From Caenorhabditis elegans (Eukaryota > Nematoda > Chromadorea > Rhabditida > Rhabditidae), in the NCBI RefSeq assembly GCF_000002985.6, contig NC_003279.8, forward strand, positions 9,176,001 through 9,240,000: 64,000 bases of DNA, written 5' to 3'. Within the stretch, counting starts at the first letter, position 1; each line of letters opens with the position of its first letter. Shown one piece after another: positions 41,301-52,162 of the stretch. The position numbers and the translations under genes were made by a program. Under the pieces are notes generated by a model. The model had not been told where the DNA came from and ran no database searches. It saw nothing but the letters and a program-made list of their open reading frames with translations.

Positions 41301-44300
41301 TCATTTTCTATTCATTTCTGTAAAAGTGTTCACATTGAACATTGAAGATTCATTTATTTATCCATAAGCTTTAGTTGTATGTTTGAGTTTTTTCTTCATA
41401 GACAGGAAAAATCAACAAATGCATATTCAAAGTTACAGTATGCCAAAATATTTATTCAAACCACAGAGACTGGTGTCGGGTATCAATAATTAAAAAAGTG
41501 TTACTTAGAATTTTCTTAGAAATTTGGATTCGGAAGTTTTAATCTTATTCTTGCAATTAAAAAATTCCTAATTTGATAAACATACCTTTCTTAGAGTTGA
41601 TGATCAGGAAAACATGTACTTTTTTGAAAATTTCTGTTGAACAATTCCAACAATTTTTTTCCAAAACTTTCCTAACATGTTTCGACTACAAAATTAATTA
41701 GTTCTGAAAATTTCAGTGAAAACCAATATTGTTTAAAAAAAAACGTTATCTATATAACTCTTAAAATGGCACCAAAAAAGCCGGATATTTTTAACAAAAA
41801 AAGTACTTTTCAGATGTTTTACTGTCTTAACCGTATTTCTGTCGCGTGCAATGAGTCACATTTCTGAGAAAATAAATTCGAATTCCAAAATTGATGAAAT
41901 ACGAGCACAGTATTTAATTTTTTCTTAATATTTTCGGACGTTTTTACTATTGAAGTCAATAATGAATAAGGTGGGAATTTTTTTTTTCACGCTTTTTTAA
42001 AGTTGAATTTTCCAAAACATAGTTTGGGAATTAGCATGTTAACATTCGTTATGTTTTCGTATACATTCAAGATAACTAAACTTTACTTTTAGCTAAATTA
42101 AAATCGAAGAAATAAAATTTGTTCAACCACCAAACTAAAGATCAATCGTATCATCAATTAAACGAAAAGTCAAAAAAAAAAAGGGTTCCAATTGGCACAC
42201 TTTTTTGAGATATCATGTGATATGACACTGATAACTACTAATTGACAGTATGATTCAGAGAAAGGAACAAGAAAAAGAAAATGATGTTGCAATAAGGAAA
42301 TGAACGTTTGCAAGAAAAAGATGTACTTTTAAAGTGGGAAGTACAATACTTTGAATTAGTTGAATAGAAATTTTGGGAGAAGCTTGAATTCAGTATGAAG
42401 CTTATTAGACCAGCCAAAACGTAAAGATTTCTTTTTTAATAAAAAAGAAAATGCAATTACTGATAACATAGAGAATAACTGAAATAAATACGTACCTTTG
42501 ATTGAGGTGTGTCATCGTAAACTTCCACGATGATCGGAGATGCTTGTTTCTCATTCTTCTGATCTTTTCGTTTTCCATCACTTTTTTGAATAATTGAATT
42601 AGAAGATGTTGGCCGGGGCGATGAAGATGTTGGAGGTGGTGGAAGAAGTTCCAATCTTTTTTTTGTTTCTCCGATATCTATTGCTCTTTTTGTGTAATGA
42701 TCTTCTTTTTCCTGTTTAAAAAATTTAAAAGTTAGAAAGAATTCGAAGCAAATTTTACTTTTTTTAATTTTTTTTTAAACAAGCTGAAATTGTTGTCTAC
42801 AATATGATGTCTAGTCGGATAGCATGTGTCGTGCAAGATTTTGAGGGAAATGGCCGACACAATACGTCTTTTAATGGAACAACCATTGTTTCAGGTATTG
42901 TGATTTTGAATGAAAATATCCAACCTGCGCATTATTATTTTCCGGCATATCATAGATATCAACCACTTCGGTGTTTTTTGAATAACACGAGCACAATAAT
43001 TTGTGAAGAGCTCCATGAGCAGATGGCATTACTCCGTCTTGAGCGATTCTGAAAATTAAATAATTTAAAACATTTTCCAATAAAGTGAATGGCTAAACAT
43101 TAAAACATGTTTCTGCTGTTTGCAATTAACTTTCAATTTTCGACTAAAACTTATCGTAAGCTCTCTCAAAATAGGTATGAAATTGAAAAAGGAAATAGGC
43201 AATATTACTTTCAAAGTGTCAAAATATTTTCTAGTTTTTAATTCAAAGCCAAAAATGTTCTATCAGAATTATAATTTAATTTGCAAGTGGTAATTTGTTT
43301 TTAATTGGAGAAATTATTTTTGCAATGCAATAAAAAAATCGACTAGTTTTGAAATTGAAAATCAATAAATAAAATGAAAATCACGAGGGTTCAAAAACAA
43401 GAACAGAAATTTGAGAAATTCGTTCAAAAAACATTTAATTTCTCAAATTGTGTGTCACTATTAAAGGAAAGCCAGGGTGTGGTCACTTCATGATCATATC
43501 GAAAATTGCCAATTTTATGTTTATTTTCACTTTTTGAAGGAAGAGACGATTGGATTATGAAGATAGTGGATAATGACAACAAGATAATGAGAAAATATAT
43601 TATGAAATGAGAAATATCATTTGGATTTGAGAGACTCAGAGATTCACACACACTTCCCGAATATGGCATATATATCAATTGATCTTCAATTGATTAGGTA
43701 CTCTATTTGTGTTGCATAGTTATATATCGAGAAATATAAATTGTGTACCCCAAAAAGTACTCCGGGATATGTGCTACAAATACACTCCAACATGACTTTA
43801 AAAAATAATTAAACGCTTCAAAAAACTTTAGGTCGTTCAAAAATTTCTGTCAAAGTATTGGTGAATCGCTAAATTTTGACGGAAATTTATTGGTAAAAAA
43901 ATTTCCACTTTTCGACTGCAAATAAAAATATCTTTCAAAGCTTTTTACATTTTAGCAACGAATTAATTGGTTTCAAACAATTTTCTTATAGGCGACGTTC
44001 CACATTAAATTGTATAAATGATATTGGCCAGTCGATTTGAAAGAACAAATAAGTCTCGAACATCTTCTTCCGGAAGATTGCAGAAAAGTGTGCCTTAAAA
44101 CTGGCAGTTATGTCACTTGTAGTCATTTTGAAAAATTGATCACAGAAGGATTACAGCGGGGTTTAGAAGGAAGAAATGTAGAGTTTGAAAGGGTTCTTAC
44201 TGGTTTCTAAACACTTTTTTTGAAGAGAATTTTGAACTCTTCTACTTTAAGTTTATTACCATGACTCTCCTGAAGTTTTAATATTACAAATAAATTATGC

Positions 44301-44728
44301 ATAACTCCAGAATAAGTTTGGTGAACTTTCCATGATTGGACAAAAGGTCATACCCGAGAGAGAGAAACATCCAGATACAGTAACCCACACTTGACAATAC
44401 CTAATTTTTGTCGTGTCTTTTAGAAGAAAAATGGCAAGATCTGGTTTTTTTGGTATCTAAATGGTTTACCGTTTTTTACACATTTTTATTGAATAAATAA
44501 CTTCTCGAACACATTTTACAAAAGCTACTAATATGCCTTTATAAGTTTATGAATTCAAAAAAATTGGGTGGAAAGTATTATCTACTATTTTAAGATGTTT
44601 TTTTTCAGAGATCTATCCATAACTATCAATTTTCCATTTTGTGAAAAAAAAACTTACGAATCTAATTGATAGGCAAGAAGATATTTGAATGCATTTGACA
44701 ATTCTCTTGGACCAACATTGTCAGACAT
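6622..44728 (-). CDS. lim-9: LIM-9 long isoform: PET + six LIM domain protein
   Basis: Eighteen coding exons (minus): 44728-44658, 43048-42925, 42711-42496, 34337-34227, 33957-33853, 33449-33390, 29732-29587, 19124-19027, 18507-18413, 16604-16368, 16154-16038, 15655-15557, 9066-8866, 8353-8251, 7903-7832, 7503-7147, 6846-6704, 6648-6622. All phases agree, giving 793 residues. Residues 1-260 are low-complexity and polar (PPPP, poly-N, acidic). About 266-300 is a Cys/His cluster (CRDKECH..., VCVHCK...H), as in the N-terminus of testin/Prickle-like proteins. PET is about 325-420 ([32 protein letters not shown]). Six LIM domains follow, about 423-787, each with C-x2-C, W-H-x2-C-x2-C-x2-C and C-x2-C zinc ligands. 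This is the Limpet/LIMPETin arrangement, with LIMs most like FHL. In worms LIM-9 is known at muscle dense bodies and M-lines. Promoter use is inferred from first exons only. Confidence 0.85.
6985..7045 (-). repeat. GC-rich hairpin in lim-9 intron
   Basis: A sharply GC-rich block (about 6966-7056) lies in the 300-base intron between lim-9 exons 7503-7147 and 6846-6704. CGCCTCTTC at 6988-6996 is the exact reverse complement of GAAGAGGCG at 7034-7042, and the flanks extend the pairing imperfectly. It is next to an A-tract on the minus strand (plus T-run 7061-7069). It could be a dispersed repeat or a structured RNA. Confidence 0.5.
9067..15556 (-). other. lim-9 intron, 6.5 kb
   Basis: Between the exons encoding the first and second LIM domains. 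It contains a CT then TA microsatellite at 11024-11057 and a CT tract near 12093-12107. The remainder is AT-rich and I see no supported exon on either strand. Confidence 0.6.
16828..18412 (-). promoter_or_regulatory. Candidate promoter region of lim-9 short isoform
   Basis: Sequence upstream of the short-isoform first exon and downstream of exon 18507-18413, so it is both intron and likely promoter. AG-rich near 16850-17100; otherwise no motif I would name. The assignment rests only on position relative to the alternative first exon. Confidence 0.4.
19125..22808 (-). other. lim-9 intron, 3.7 kb
   Basis: Separates the middle-isoform first exon from the shared Cys-rich exon. No supported coding exon. 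A 135-codon plus-strand open frame at 21430-21837 lacks domain, codon and splice support. Confidence 0.55.
23120..29586 (-). promoter_or_regulatory. lim-9 6.5 kb intron / candidate middle-isoform promoter
   Basis: Immediately upstream of the middle-isoform first exon; the proximal ~500 bases contain GTG repeats (23213-23230) and a GC-richer stretch at about 23520-23560. Further out there is a GATGAT repeat at 24947-24964 and a long AT microsatellite at 29266-29354. No supported exon is visible. Confidence 0.4.
29266..29354. repeat. (AT)n microsatellite
   Basis: About 85 bases of nearly uninterrupted alternating AT within a lim-9 intron, just downstream of the exon ending at 29587. It produces meaningless poly-YI open frames on both strands. 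Likely length-variable between strains. Confidence 0.95.
29733..33389 (-). other. lim-9 intron, 3.7 kb
   Basis: AT-rich; contains only the possible alternative first exon at 33054-33140. Nothing else is supported. Confidence 0.5.
33054..33140 (-). CDS. lim-9: Possible further alternative first exon of lim-9
   Basis: An ATG-initiated segment of 29 codons ([16 protein letters not shown]...RLKK) ends AAAAAG|GTAGGA at phase 0, the phase needed by exon 29732-29587. It would give a long-like isoform with a new N-terminus but the complete Cys/His cluster, PET and LIMs. There is no transcript evidence and the segment is short, so chance is a real alternative. Confidence 0.35.
34338..42495 (-). other. 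lim-9 intron, 8.2 kb, with long inverted repeat
   Basis: The largest intron of the gene. It holds the 383-base inverted repeat at 36790-37172 and an (AG)n run near 36349-36362. No exon with a usable phase and domain was found. Confidence 0.55.
36790..37172. repeat. Near-perfect long inverted repeat (145-base arms)
   Basis: The left arm 36790-36934 and right arm 37028-37172 are reverse complements with three mismatches over 145 bases (~98%), around a 93-base spacer. Each arm is itself built from short units such as GGCAGGAAGTTGCC, also present in the spacer. The arms start TACTCGGCATTCAGAGGCAA. The high arm identity implies recent origin or homogenisation. Transcribed with lim-9 it would form a long double-stranded RNA stem. 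Confidence 0.95.
43049..44657 (-). other. lim-9 first intron, 1.6 kb
   Basis: Between exons 1 and 2 of the long isoform. AT-rich, no supported feature. Confidence 0.5.
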
Positions 44729-46006
44729 ATTACAGAGAGGGGGCCAAGTTGAAAAGAGTTCTACTTCTGTTAAGTACTTATTATATTAGTTCAAGTGTCT
44801 ATTTGTATAGAATAAAATAAAAGAAAAAGAAAAATTTTGAAGATTTTCTACTTCTATTCCAAATGATCTTCTGACCATTTTCTTGAATACGAAAATCGGG
44901 AAAATGCGAGCACAATATCGGCCAAATTATATGCGTCTTTGACTTATTCTCGTGATTTTTCAACCAAACAATACCTCAAAAACTAATAATTAAAAAACTG
45001 TGTAAAGACAAAACATTGATAATATTGTCTAAATTGCTGCCAAATTGTTATTACGTAGACGTGCAATGGTCTCGCCATTCGAACAACGGGTTACTGTAAC
45101 TCGTATTAATGTACGGGCCGCTATTGCACAATTATTTTTTCTAAATAAATCTTGTCAGTAATTTCTATTTTTGAAAATGATGATACAACTTTTAGTGACC
45201 CGTAAACCGACATGAGTTACAGAAACTCGTTTCCCACGTGGCGAGACCCATACGCGCCTTTAGAATTCAAAAACATGTGTTGCAAGAGAACATATACAAA
45301 TCTATTCCTGTAGATGTCAGCCGCTTCAACTTTTTTTCCAGAGGAAAGCAAAATCTAGACAAAGTTATAATGAAAATCCTGTCTGGTAAGTTTTTTAAAA
45401 TTACTACTTAAGTAGCTACTTTTGATTTTTTTTTGTTGTTGAAAAATCACCAACTTTTGGCCGGCACTGCATATAGCTGGAATTAATAAAAACTAATGAA
45501 CAATATTTTAAAAATTCGGAAAAACGAGTACTACTTCTCTCAAACTTTCGAAAAAAACCATAAAAATTTTGAGTAGGCGGAGCAGGAGCCGAATGACGTG
45601 ACAAAGTACAAAAAAGAGCAGAAAAAGATGGTCGGAGGGTTACTGTGTAATGCGAACGGAGAGTAAGACGAGTAACTATTTGCAAATCGGATGAGCCATC
45701 TGCTACGCAACAAGTGCAAAACTCAAAAATTTTAAAGAGGGAACAGAGAAAAATAGCAGACTTCTTGAATTTCTAAAAGTAGCTAAATTCATCATACTCT
45801 AAAAAAAACGGTAGTATTTAAAATCAAGTTTTTACTTCACAACAGACTTTAAGAAACAAATATGAAATACCAAAAAATCCAAATAAGCATCAGGTTGACT
45901 GATCTTATTGGTAAATATTCACATAAAAATAATTAAACCGTGTGTATTTTTTCACGATATGATACACAAAACGGTGGGATGAATTTAATATTTAACAGAG
46001 ACTAAT
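44729..46006. promoter_or_regulatory. Region upstream of lim-9 long isoform; aspm-1 3' end
   Basis: Contains the presumed promoter of the long lim-9 form, next to its ATG, and the 3' UTR of aspm-1 at the far end. In between is a degenerate inverted repeat (45069-45247). No TATA-like or named element is claimed. Confidence 0.4.
45069..45247. repeat. Degenerate inverted repeat (MITE-like)
   Basis: Arms of about 49 bases start GTCTCGCCA (45069) and end TGGCGAGAC (45247), share CTGTAACTC internally and end in ACGGG, with roughly two thirds identity. The form is that of an old non-autonomous repeat. Confidence 0.5.
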
Positions 46007-49000
46007 TTAGAGCATATCTTCGCATATGCTTTCCAATCTGACCAATTTATTCCGACACTCCTGATCCTTGACTTTTTTGAGCGACTGCTTGATTGAGTAG
46101 CTTGATGAAGAAAAACTCGATTGCTTTTTGTCTGGGAATCTTCTAGCAATTGAAGTCAAGGTGTTAATGATAGGAATAAACAATTCCTTGACTTCCGAGT
46201 GCTTCAGCATCAGTAGCATCAAGCGAGGCGACAAAATCTTCAAGTGAGGGAGAATATGCGAATTGGTGACTTCTTCGGGAATCTTCGTGAATAATTTTTC
46301 GAGAACATTCAATAATGGATGAAGAATGCTCGTATAAGAGAATCCTCGATCCGCCACAATCAAAACATCAGTGATCGACTTGATGCCATTCAGTTCGACG
46401 ACAAGCTTTTCCAAAAGTGATGGAACAAGATCGGTGACTCGGTCTGCAAAATATGAACATTTCTATGTGTTGTATGGTTTTGCAATTGACGAAGAAAATC
46501 ATCCATGGCGGCATATTCATAAACTTTTGGTTTCTATGACTTTCAGATCAAAAAGCAGCTTCTTCGTAATTTTCATTTGCGACATACCGATGACAGTTGC
46601 AGCAACATGAACGACGTGAAGGTTATCATTTGTGAGTCCATGAAGAGCGCATTTCTTTAGCCTGAAAATCAATTTTTTTAAATATATTTAAAAAAAAAAG
46701 AGTTCTCACTTTGCCTCGACTGATTTATCCTCCATTTCTTCTATACCAATTTGCTCGTCTTCTTGCGCCAATATGTGATTGTATTGGATCATGCGATTGC
46801 GAATATTGCTAATTTCCATTTGGAATTTACGCCGTGCAATGAAACCACGTATCATTTTCTGAATGACAACAGCTGCCTTCTTTTTATTCTCAAGAATTTG
46901 AGTCTCATCATTTTGCAATTGAGATTTCTGATCCAATTGCATTGAATTTTCGAAGAGTTGACTGTCGTCACCGTGAAGGATAGCAACATCGTGCCCAGCA
47001 TCTGATCTACTGTCGGACGAATCCTCCCCGCCATCACGAACAGCTAACGCATTTCTCTCGATGTTTCCCAGTTTTCTCGCCTGAAACTTTTAACCATTTT
47101 TAACCAGGCCCTGACCACTTTTTAGAGATATCCGTTTTTACAGCTAATTTTACTGGTTTTTCTCGGATTTTTTTGTGCTTCCATTTGAGACGCCAGATGA
47201 GAAAAGAAAATCCATTCAAATTTTCCAGGAAAACGAATATCTCGGCGGGCCTTATCAGTCGCTTCTTTTATTGTTACAAAATTTTTAAAAAACCCATTAA
47301 AAAATTTAGAAAAATGTTCAATTTTTTACAGTTATATGTGGTCATTATGATCTGTTCTCTCATTTAAAGCAAAAAATGTTTCGTTTTTTGACTGTTGAGT
47401 CCACCATTAAATAATCTGTCAAACTTGATATAGACTCACAATTTCCTGTTGCTTTCTCTTGAGTTCTCTGGTTTGTCTCAAGATCCTTCTAAGTTCAGGA
47501 GTGTTGGCATCGTCCTCAATAGACACACTAAGGTTATTCGTCTTGACGAAGTTCTTCTGATCTTCTGATAATGACTGGAAAAGCATCTCTAAACGCTCCT
47601 GTTCTTCTGTCATTCTGAATTCAACCAATGGGCTTCCGCTTGTCTGCGTAGGATCCATAGGAGATTTTGAAGGTAGATCTTCTTGCGTCTTGCCCTCTTT
47701 GATTTCAAAAGTTTCTAAGTTCTCAATTTTCTGACCATCATAGCTTGCTTCATTGTTCCCTTCTAGTGCAACCGGAGAATCTGATGCTTCAAGAACTACG
47801 ACGCCGACATCTTCAGCTTTAGGGACATGCATCTCTTTGCCAGTTTCAGAGTCTTGAAGAAATATGGCAGATTGGGAAGCGGAAGGAATAGAAGAAAGAG
47901 TTTCTAATGGGATGTCTGAAGGTGGACTATCCAAGTTCTCAGCGGAAGGAGCAACAGTGTCTTTGTCTTGGTTTTCATCATCTTCATCTTGTTCTCTGAA
48001 TACTTCCGCATTGTGCTCCATTCTGACAACGGTTCTCTTTTTCAATGTACTTGGTACGACCGTTTCGTTATTTTCCGAATCATCCTCTTCCTCGATAACC
48101 ATCGCAATTGTTTTTCTTGTGAATGTACCTCTCAGTGGAGTTTTCTGCATCTTGTTCATGCTTTCAATTGAATCACGTGAAACAGTAAACGTCGCATCGT
48201 TGAAGGTAGAATCCATTGATTGGCGAGACGATGGGATTTGTGATAGAGATGGTCTTTCAGTCAGAATATTATTCCGTGGAGTCCTCGGTACTGTGAAAGT
48301 GACATTATTAGAGAATGGAGAAACACTTCGGTTTCGAGGAATTGATGAGTCGGCAAGAAGTTGTTGTACAATGAAATACAGCTTGGGAGTATTCTGAAAG
48401 TGAATTATAATATAAATAACTTTATTTTTTGATGAATACCTTTCTTTGCACGTAGGCCTTCCACATTCGTTGAATCTTGGTCGCTTTCTCATTTAGATCT
48501 TGAATCATACCCAGTCGTTCCAGAAACATTTTTACGAAAAGAGCCATGTTCTGATCAAGTCCTCGCTGAATACAAAGCTCCAACTCGGCAACTGAAACAA
48601 CTTTCTCCCACAGACTGAGTCCATCATAGTCCTGAATCGGTGTTGAATTTGTTCCGAAAGTGGTCCACAACTTGGCCAGAAGGCACCCATCGGAGAGTGA
48701 ATCCAAGTCCATGACTTCGATTTCCATCTGTCTTCCGTAAATCTTGCACATTTTTAATACTTCAGAAGACATGTCATCGTGGACAGCAGATCGCCGCTTT
48801 TTCGGAGTTCTTTCTTCAGAAACTCTCGTCACCTTGATTCTTTGTTCCTTGGCCACACGAACTCCGATAATAGCCCACAAAATAGACAAAATCTCGTCTT
48901 TCTTTCCGCCAACGATTGATTCGGCGTTAACATTATCCGTTGGAACACCCAAAGAAGACATCTCCTGGAGTACAATCTTCACGTTTCCAATTTTGCGGAT

Positions 49001-50383
49001 GCGGTCGCCTGCTGGATCACGTAACTTCAACAGAATTTGACCATGCGGCATCTCTCCGACAGTTTCCAACAGCTTTCTGAAAAATAGGTTATGATCGGTG
49101 GAAATAGGGACAGTGATAACATTTGTTGTTGAATGAGGAAAAGCTCGTGTAATTTATAAGAAATCTTTCTAGAAACTCACGCCAAAATTAGACCATCCGA
49201 GAAATCTGAAAATCCTTTCGCTTGGTAGTCGTAATTTTCAATGAATGATTGTCGGTAAGTCGGAATAAAACCGACTTTTGCAAACGCTTTTTTGAAAGTA
49301 GCAGAGCTTCCAGTCAACAATTCCTTCGTCAGTTCGGAGAACACATCGTCGAGACAATTGAAATGAGAGGACTTCGTGAAGATTCTCGTCAGATTCGGGA
49401 TAACTCGATGAGTGTGTGCCGTTTCAATCAAGAACATCAGCTTCATCGAGACGGACAGAAAATGCTTGTGTAGAGCTTCTTTGCCAGCCTCAGTGATGAT
49501 CGGTCTGCAAAAATTTGATTAGGCATAATTTTAACGAACTCGTTCATCCTCTGAAATCAGCAACTTACTTTCCAGAACCTTGTGCAAATTTCTTGTTCTT
49601 TAGCATCGTCGGATTTGAGAAAACTAGATCGAGGAAAAACTGAGAAAGTTTTTTCATTAAATGCTTCGGTTGAGCGTCAATTCTCGTGTTAAAGATTGCT
49701 TCAAGAGCAGTTTTCAGCCAAGCAGGATGGAATGATAGAAATGTGTGAAGAAGAGTTGTTTGGAGGCCTATGTCATTATATACGGCATGTTCTTTTCGGA
49801 TTGCGACGTTGTTTTTGGACAGAAGATCCTTGATGCTTGCATCCATTCCTGAATCGTCTAGAAGCTGCTTGCACTTTTTCTTCACAACTTCTGGATCATT
49901 TTTCTCAAAAATCCGTTGATATCTCCTGCGTGCATTTTCCTGTGTATTTTCCACTTCTGACGTATCTGATCTTTTCTTCAACATTTTTTGGATATTTCTG
50001 CAGGCTTCTGCTTTCGACTCTCCTAGATCCATCTCTTCAGACACATCCAATTCCATCATTGTGTTGCACCACGTGGCGAGTGCAATAATTTGCTTGTTGG
50101 CTTTCTCATCATATGATAGAATCGGGGAATCTGATACAGAAGAGCTGATTGAAGGATTGAGAGGAGTTCGCATATTCATTGAAGTCGGACTCGACTCCAA
50201 AAAGGCTCGCTCGGTTGCTCTCAAATCGATCTTCTTTGTGTTCGATTTGACTTGATCAAGAAGGCGTTTCTCTGAAAGAGGAAGAAAATAAATAATGAGA
50301 TAAAGTATAAATATCTTGTTACCGTGTCGATTTGCTAATCGTTTGAGCATTGCCTCTTTTTTATCCTCAACGTTATTATCCAT
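46007..50383 (-). CDS. aspm-1: ASPM homologue, spindle pole protein
   Basis: Eight exons (minus): 50383-50323, 50271-49569, 49504-49181, 49076-48440, 48393-47440, 47080-46710, 46661-46588, 46443-46007; 1186 residues, all phases consistent. An N-terminal coil-rich region is followed by calponin-homology-like segments (about 320-400, and about 455-550 with SLSDGCLLAKLWTTFG), one IQ motif (about 560-575, ATKIQRMWKAYVQRK), a long acidic linker (575-893) with several S/T-P sites (SVSPF, VPRTPR, KTPLRG), a second IQ-like motif (AAVVIQKMIRGFIARRK, in exon 6), and a C-terminal helical domain. It has far fewer IQ repeats than vertebrate ASPM, as expected for worms. ASPM-1 is known to bind calmodulin and recruit LIN-5 to meiotic and mitotic spindle poles. 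A TTTTTCAG acceptor 7 bases before the ATG suggests trans-splicing. Confidence 0.92.
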
Positions 50384-50990
50384 TTTGATTCTGAAAAATA
50401 CAAAAAATAAAGACGAATAAATCAGGAAGGAAGACACAGCGATATTAGTTTCAATGCCGAGTCCAAAACGCGAAAAAGTCCCGATGTTGTTAGTTTTTTG
50501 TCAGTTTTCAGTGCAATTGTCGAACAAAGAAGACAATTTGGGGACTTTTACGCGTTTTGGACGCGGTACAAATGGCCACCTAAAACGGAGGAAAAAAACG
50601 TTTTGGGGATAAATCCGGAATTCGCGCCGCGTTCAGGTTGGGTACTGTAATCGTGATAAGACCATTTCTTTGAACTAAGAAGTGTGCCTTTAAACTGCTA
50701 CTGTGCATTTTTATAATTCACACAAAAATTATATTTTAAAAAAGATTTTAAGGTGACGATTTTATAGTAGAAAAGCGTTAAACAGTTTTCAGGTAGCTTT
50801 CGGAAATTTAGATCAAACAAAAATCAATGAAAAAAAAGTAAAATTTATGTTTTGAACGCTCGCGCCACAATGTCATAAATGGAGCGCAATTACTGAATGT
50901 CTGCGTCTCCTTAATGCTAGCAATCTCTTCTTCTCAAATCTTGCAAATAAACAGTTTTCTTACCTTTTCCTAATTTATTTTTCTTGTTAA
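50384..50990. promoter_or_regulatory. Divergent promoter region, aspm-1 / lipoyltransferase-gip-2 operon
   Basis: 607 bases between opposite start codons. It holds a 22-base inverted repeat (50461-50482 against 50541-50562, one mismatch) whose arms contain ACGCGAAAAAG, and TTCGCGCCGCG at 50621-50631; both resemble E2F/DP sites (TTTSGCGC). A partial MITE-like end (TACTGTAATC... GTGTGCCTTTAAA) lies at 50644-50705. Regulation by E2F is inference. Confidence 0.5.
50461..50562. repeat. 22-base inverted repeat in divergent promoter
   Basis: The left arm 50461-50482 begins GTCCAAAACGCG; the right arm 50541-50562 ends CGCGTTTTGGAC. They differ at one position and enclose a 58-base spacer. It could form a stem or be paired binding sites. 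Confidence 0.7.
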
Positions 50991-52053
50991 ATGTGTTCTA
51001 TATCACGCGGAAAATTGTCCACAGTTCTGAAATCCACGTCAAGCTGCATTTTCGAAAATCTTGCGTATGAGGAGCATATTTTCAGGGTCAGTTCAGCAGT
51101 AATTTCAGTGCCTTTGCTATAGTTTTTGATTTCAGACTCACAATGTCGCTCAAAACGGGGAAATCCTGCTCATGTGGAGTAATCGACCGGCTGTAGTCAT
51201 CGGAAGACATCAAAATCCGTGGATTGAAGTCAACATACCATATGCTAACAAAAATAATATTCAAATTGTCCGAAGGCACAGTGGAGGAGGCACTGTTTAT
51301 CATGATCTAGGAAATCTGAATATTTCACTTTTAACAACACACGCACAACACTGTCGGCCAAAAAACTTGAAGGTATTAATATCATTTTTCAAAATAATAA
51401 AAATATCATTTTATTATTTCCAGTTCATTTCGGATGCTCTAAATCAACAATTTTCTGTTAAAATCGTTCCAAACAAGCGTGATGACATGGAACTACATCC
51501 AGGAGAACGGAAATGCTCAGGAACAGCTGCAAGAATTGCGCGGTATTTTTAAAAAAAATATTTTAAACACTTGTTATGTGAATAATTTAAGAGGTCAAGC
51601 CTATCACCATCTAACACTCCTCGTCGGTGCGGATCTTCAAGTATTATCAAAATCTTTGAAATCTCCATGGAGAGATAAAATCGAATCAAATGCTACAAGA
51701 AGCGTAAGAGCTCCGGCTGTTGGATTTCTGAAACAAGATGATGCCAATGCAAATGTCGAACAATCAAAATTAGCCATTGTTGAAGCTTATAGGTGAACGG
51801 AGCAACTAAAAACTTCCAATCATTAAAAAATTTCAGAAAACTGTTCGAAGAATCACATATAAAAACTGTGAATGTTGCAGAGGAAGTGAAGAAAAATGCA
51901 GAAATATCGAAAATCTTTGATGAGTTGAAAGCCTGGAAATGGATTTATGGAAAAAGCCCGAAATTTCAATATTCCCGCGAAAATAAGTCCATAATTGAAG
52001 TGAAAGATGGACTCGTGTTAGACACAAATCAACAATTCTCGCCGGATCTTTAG
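50991..52053 (+). CDS. lipt-1: Lipoyltransferase / lipoate-protein ligase A family (LIPT1-type)
   Basis: Five exons, 50991-51086, 51136-51372, 51424-51542, 51592-51792 and 51837-52053, in frame for 289 residues. Family motifs are clear: NLAYEEHIF near the N-terminus, RRHSGGGTVYHDLGNLN (lipoyl pocket), ERKCSGTAARI with the conserved lysine, and GQAYHHLTLLV. LIPT1-type enzymes move the lipoyl group onto E2 subunits of mitochondrial 2-oxo-acid dehydrogenases. The N-terminal 20 residues are basic and hydroxylated (MCSISRGKLSTVLKSTSS), fitting a mitochondrial presequence. The exon 3/4 junction uses an unusual acceptor (TTTAAG), but it preserves the ARGQAYHH motif. The length is shorter than vertebrate LIPT1. 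It appears to be the first gene of an operon with gip-2. The symbol is given by family, not by recall of this locus. Confidence 0.85.
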
Positions 52054-52162
52054 TCATTTCTTTTTATTTTAATTATTTTCTAGTCGTTATTTGATTTTCC
52101 GTGTATTTTCCCTTGTTCTCTTGCTCACAGTAATTCCGTTTAAGTAAAATTTAAATTTTTAG
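52054..52162 (+). promoter_or_regulatory. Intercistronic region with trans-splice acceptor
   Basis: 109 bases separate the upstream stop from the gip-2 ATG, the usual spacing in Caenorhabditis operons. It is U-rich after the stop, and ends AATTTTTAG directly before ATG, consistent with SL2 trans-splicing onto gip-2. Confidence 0.7.

Noticed and set aside
41138..41323. 61-codon plus-strand frame ([12 protein letters not shown]...)
   Set aside because: Short, isolated, no splice or family support; within a lim-9 intron.
47864..48397. 177-codon plus-strand open frame
   Set aside because: Antisense shadow of the large aspm-1 exon; the minus-strand reading is in frame across splice sites.
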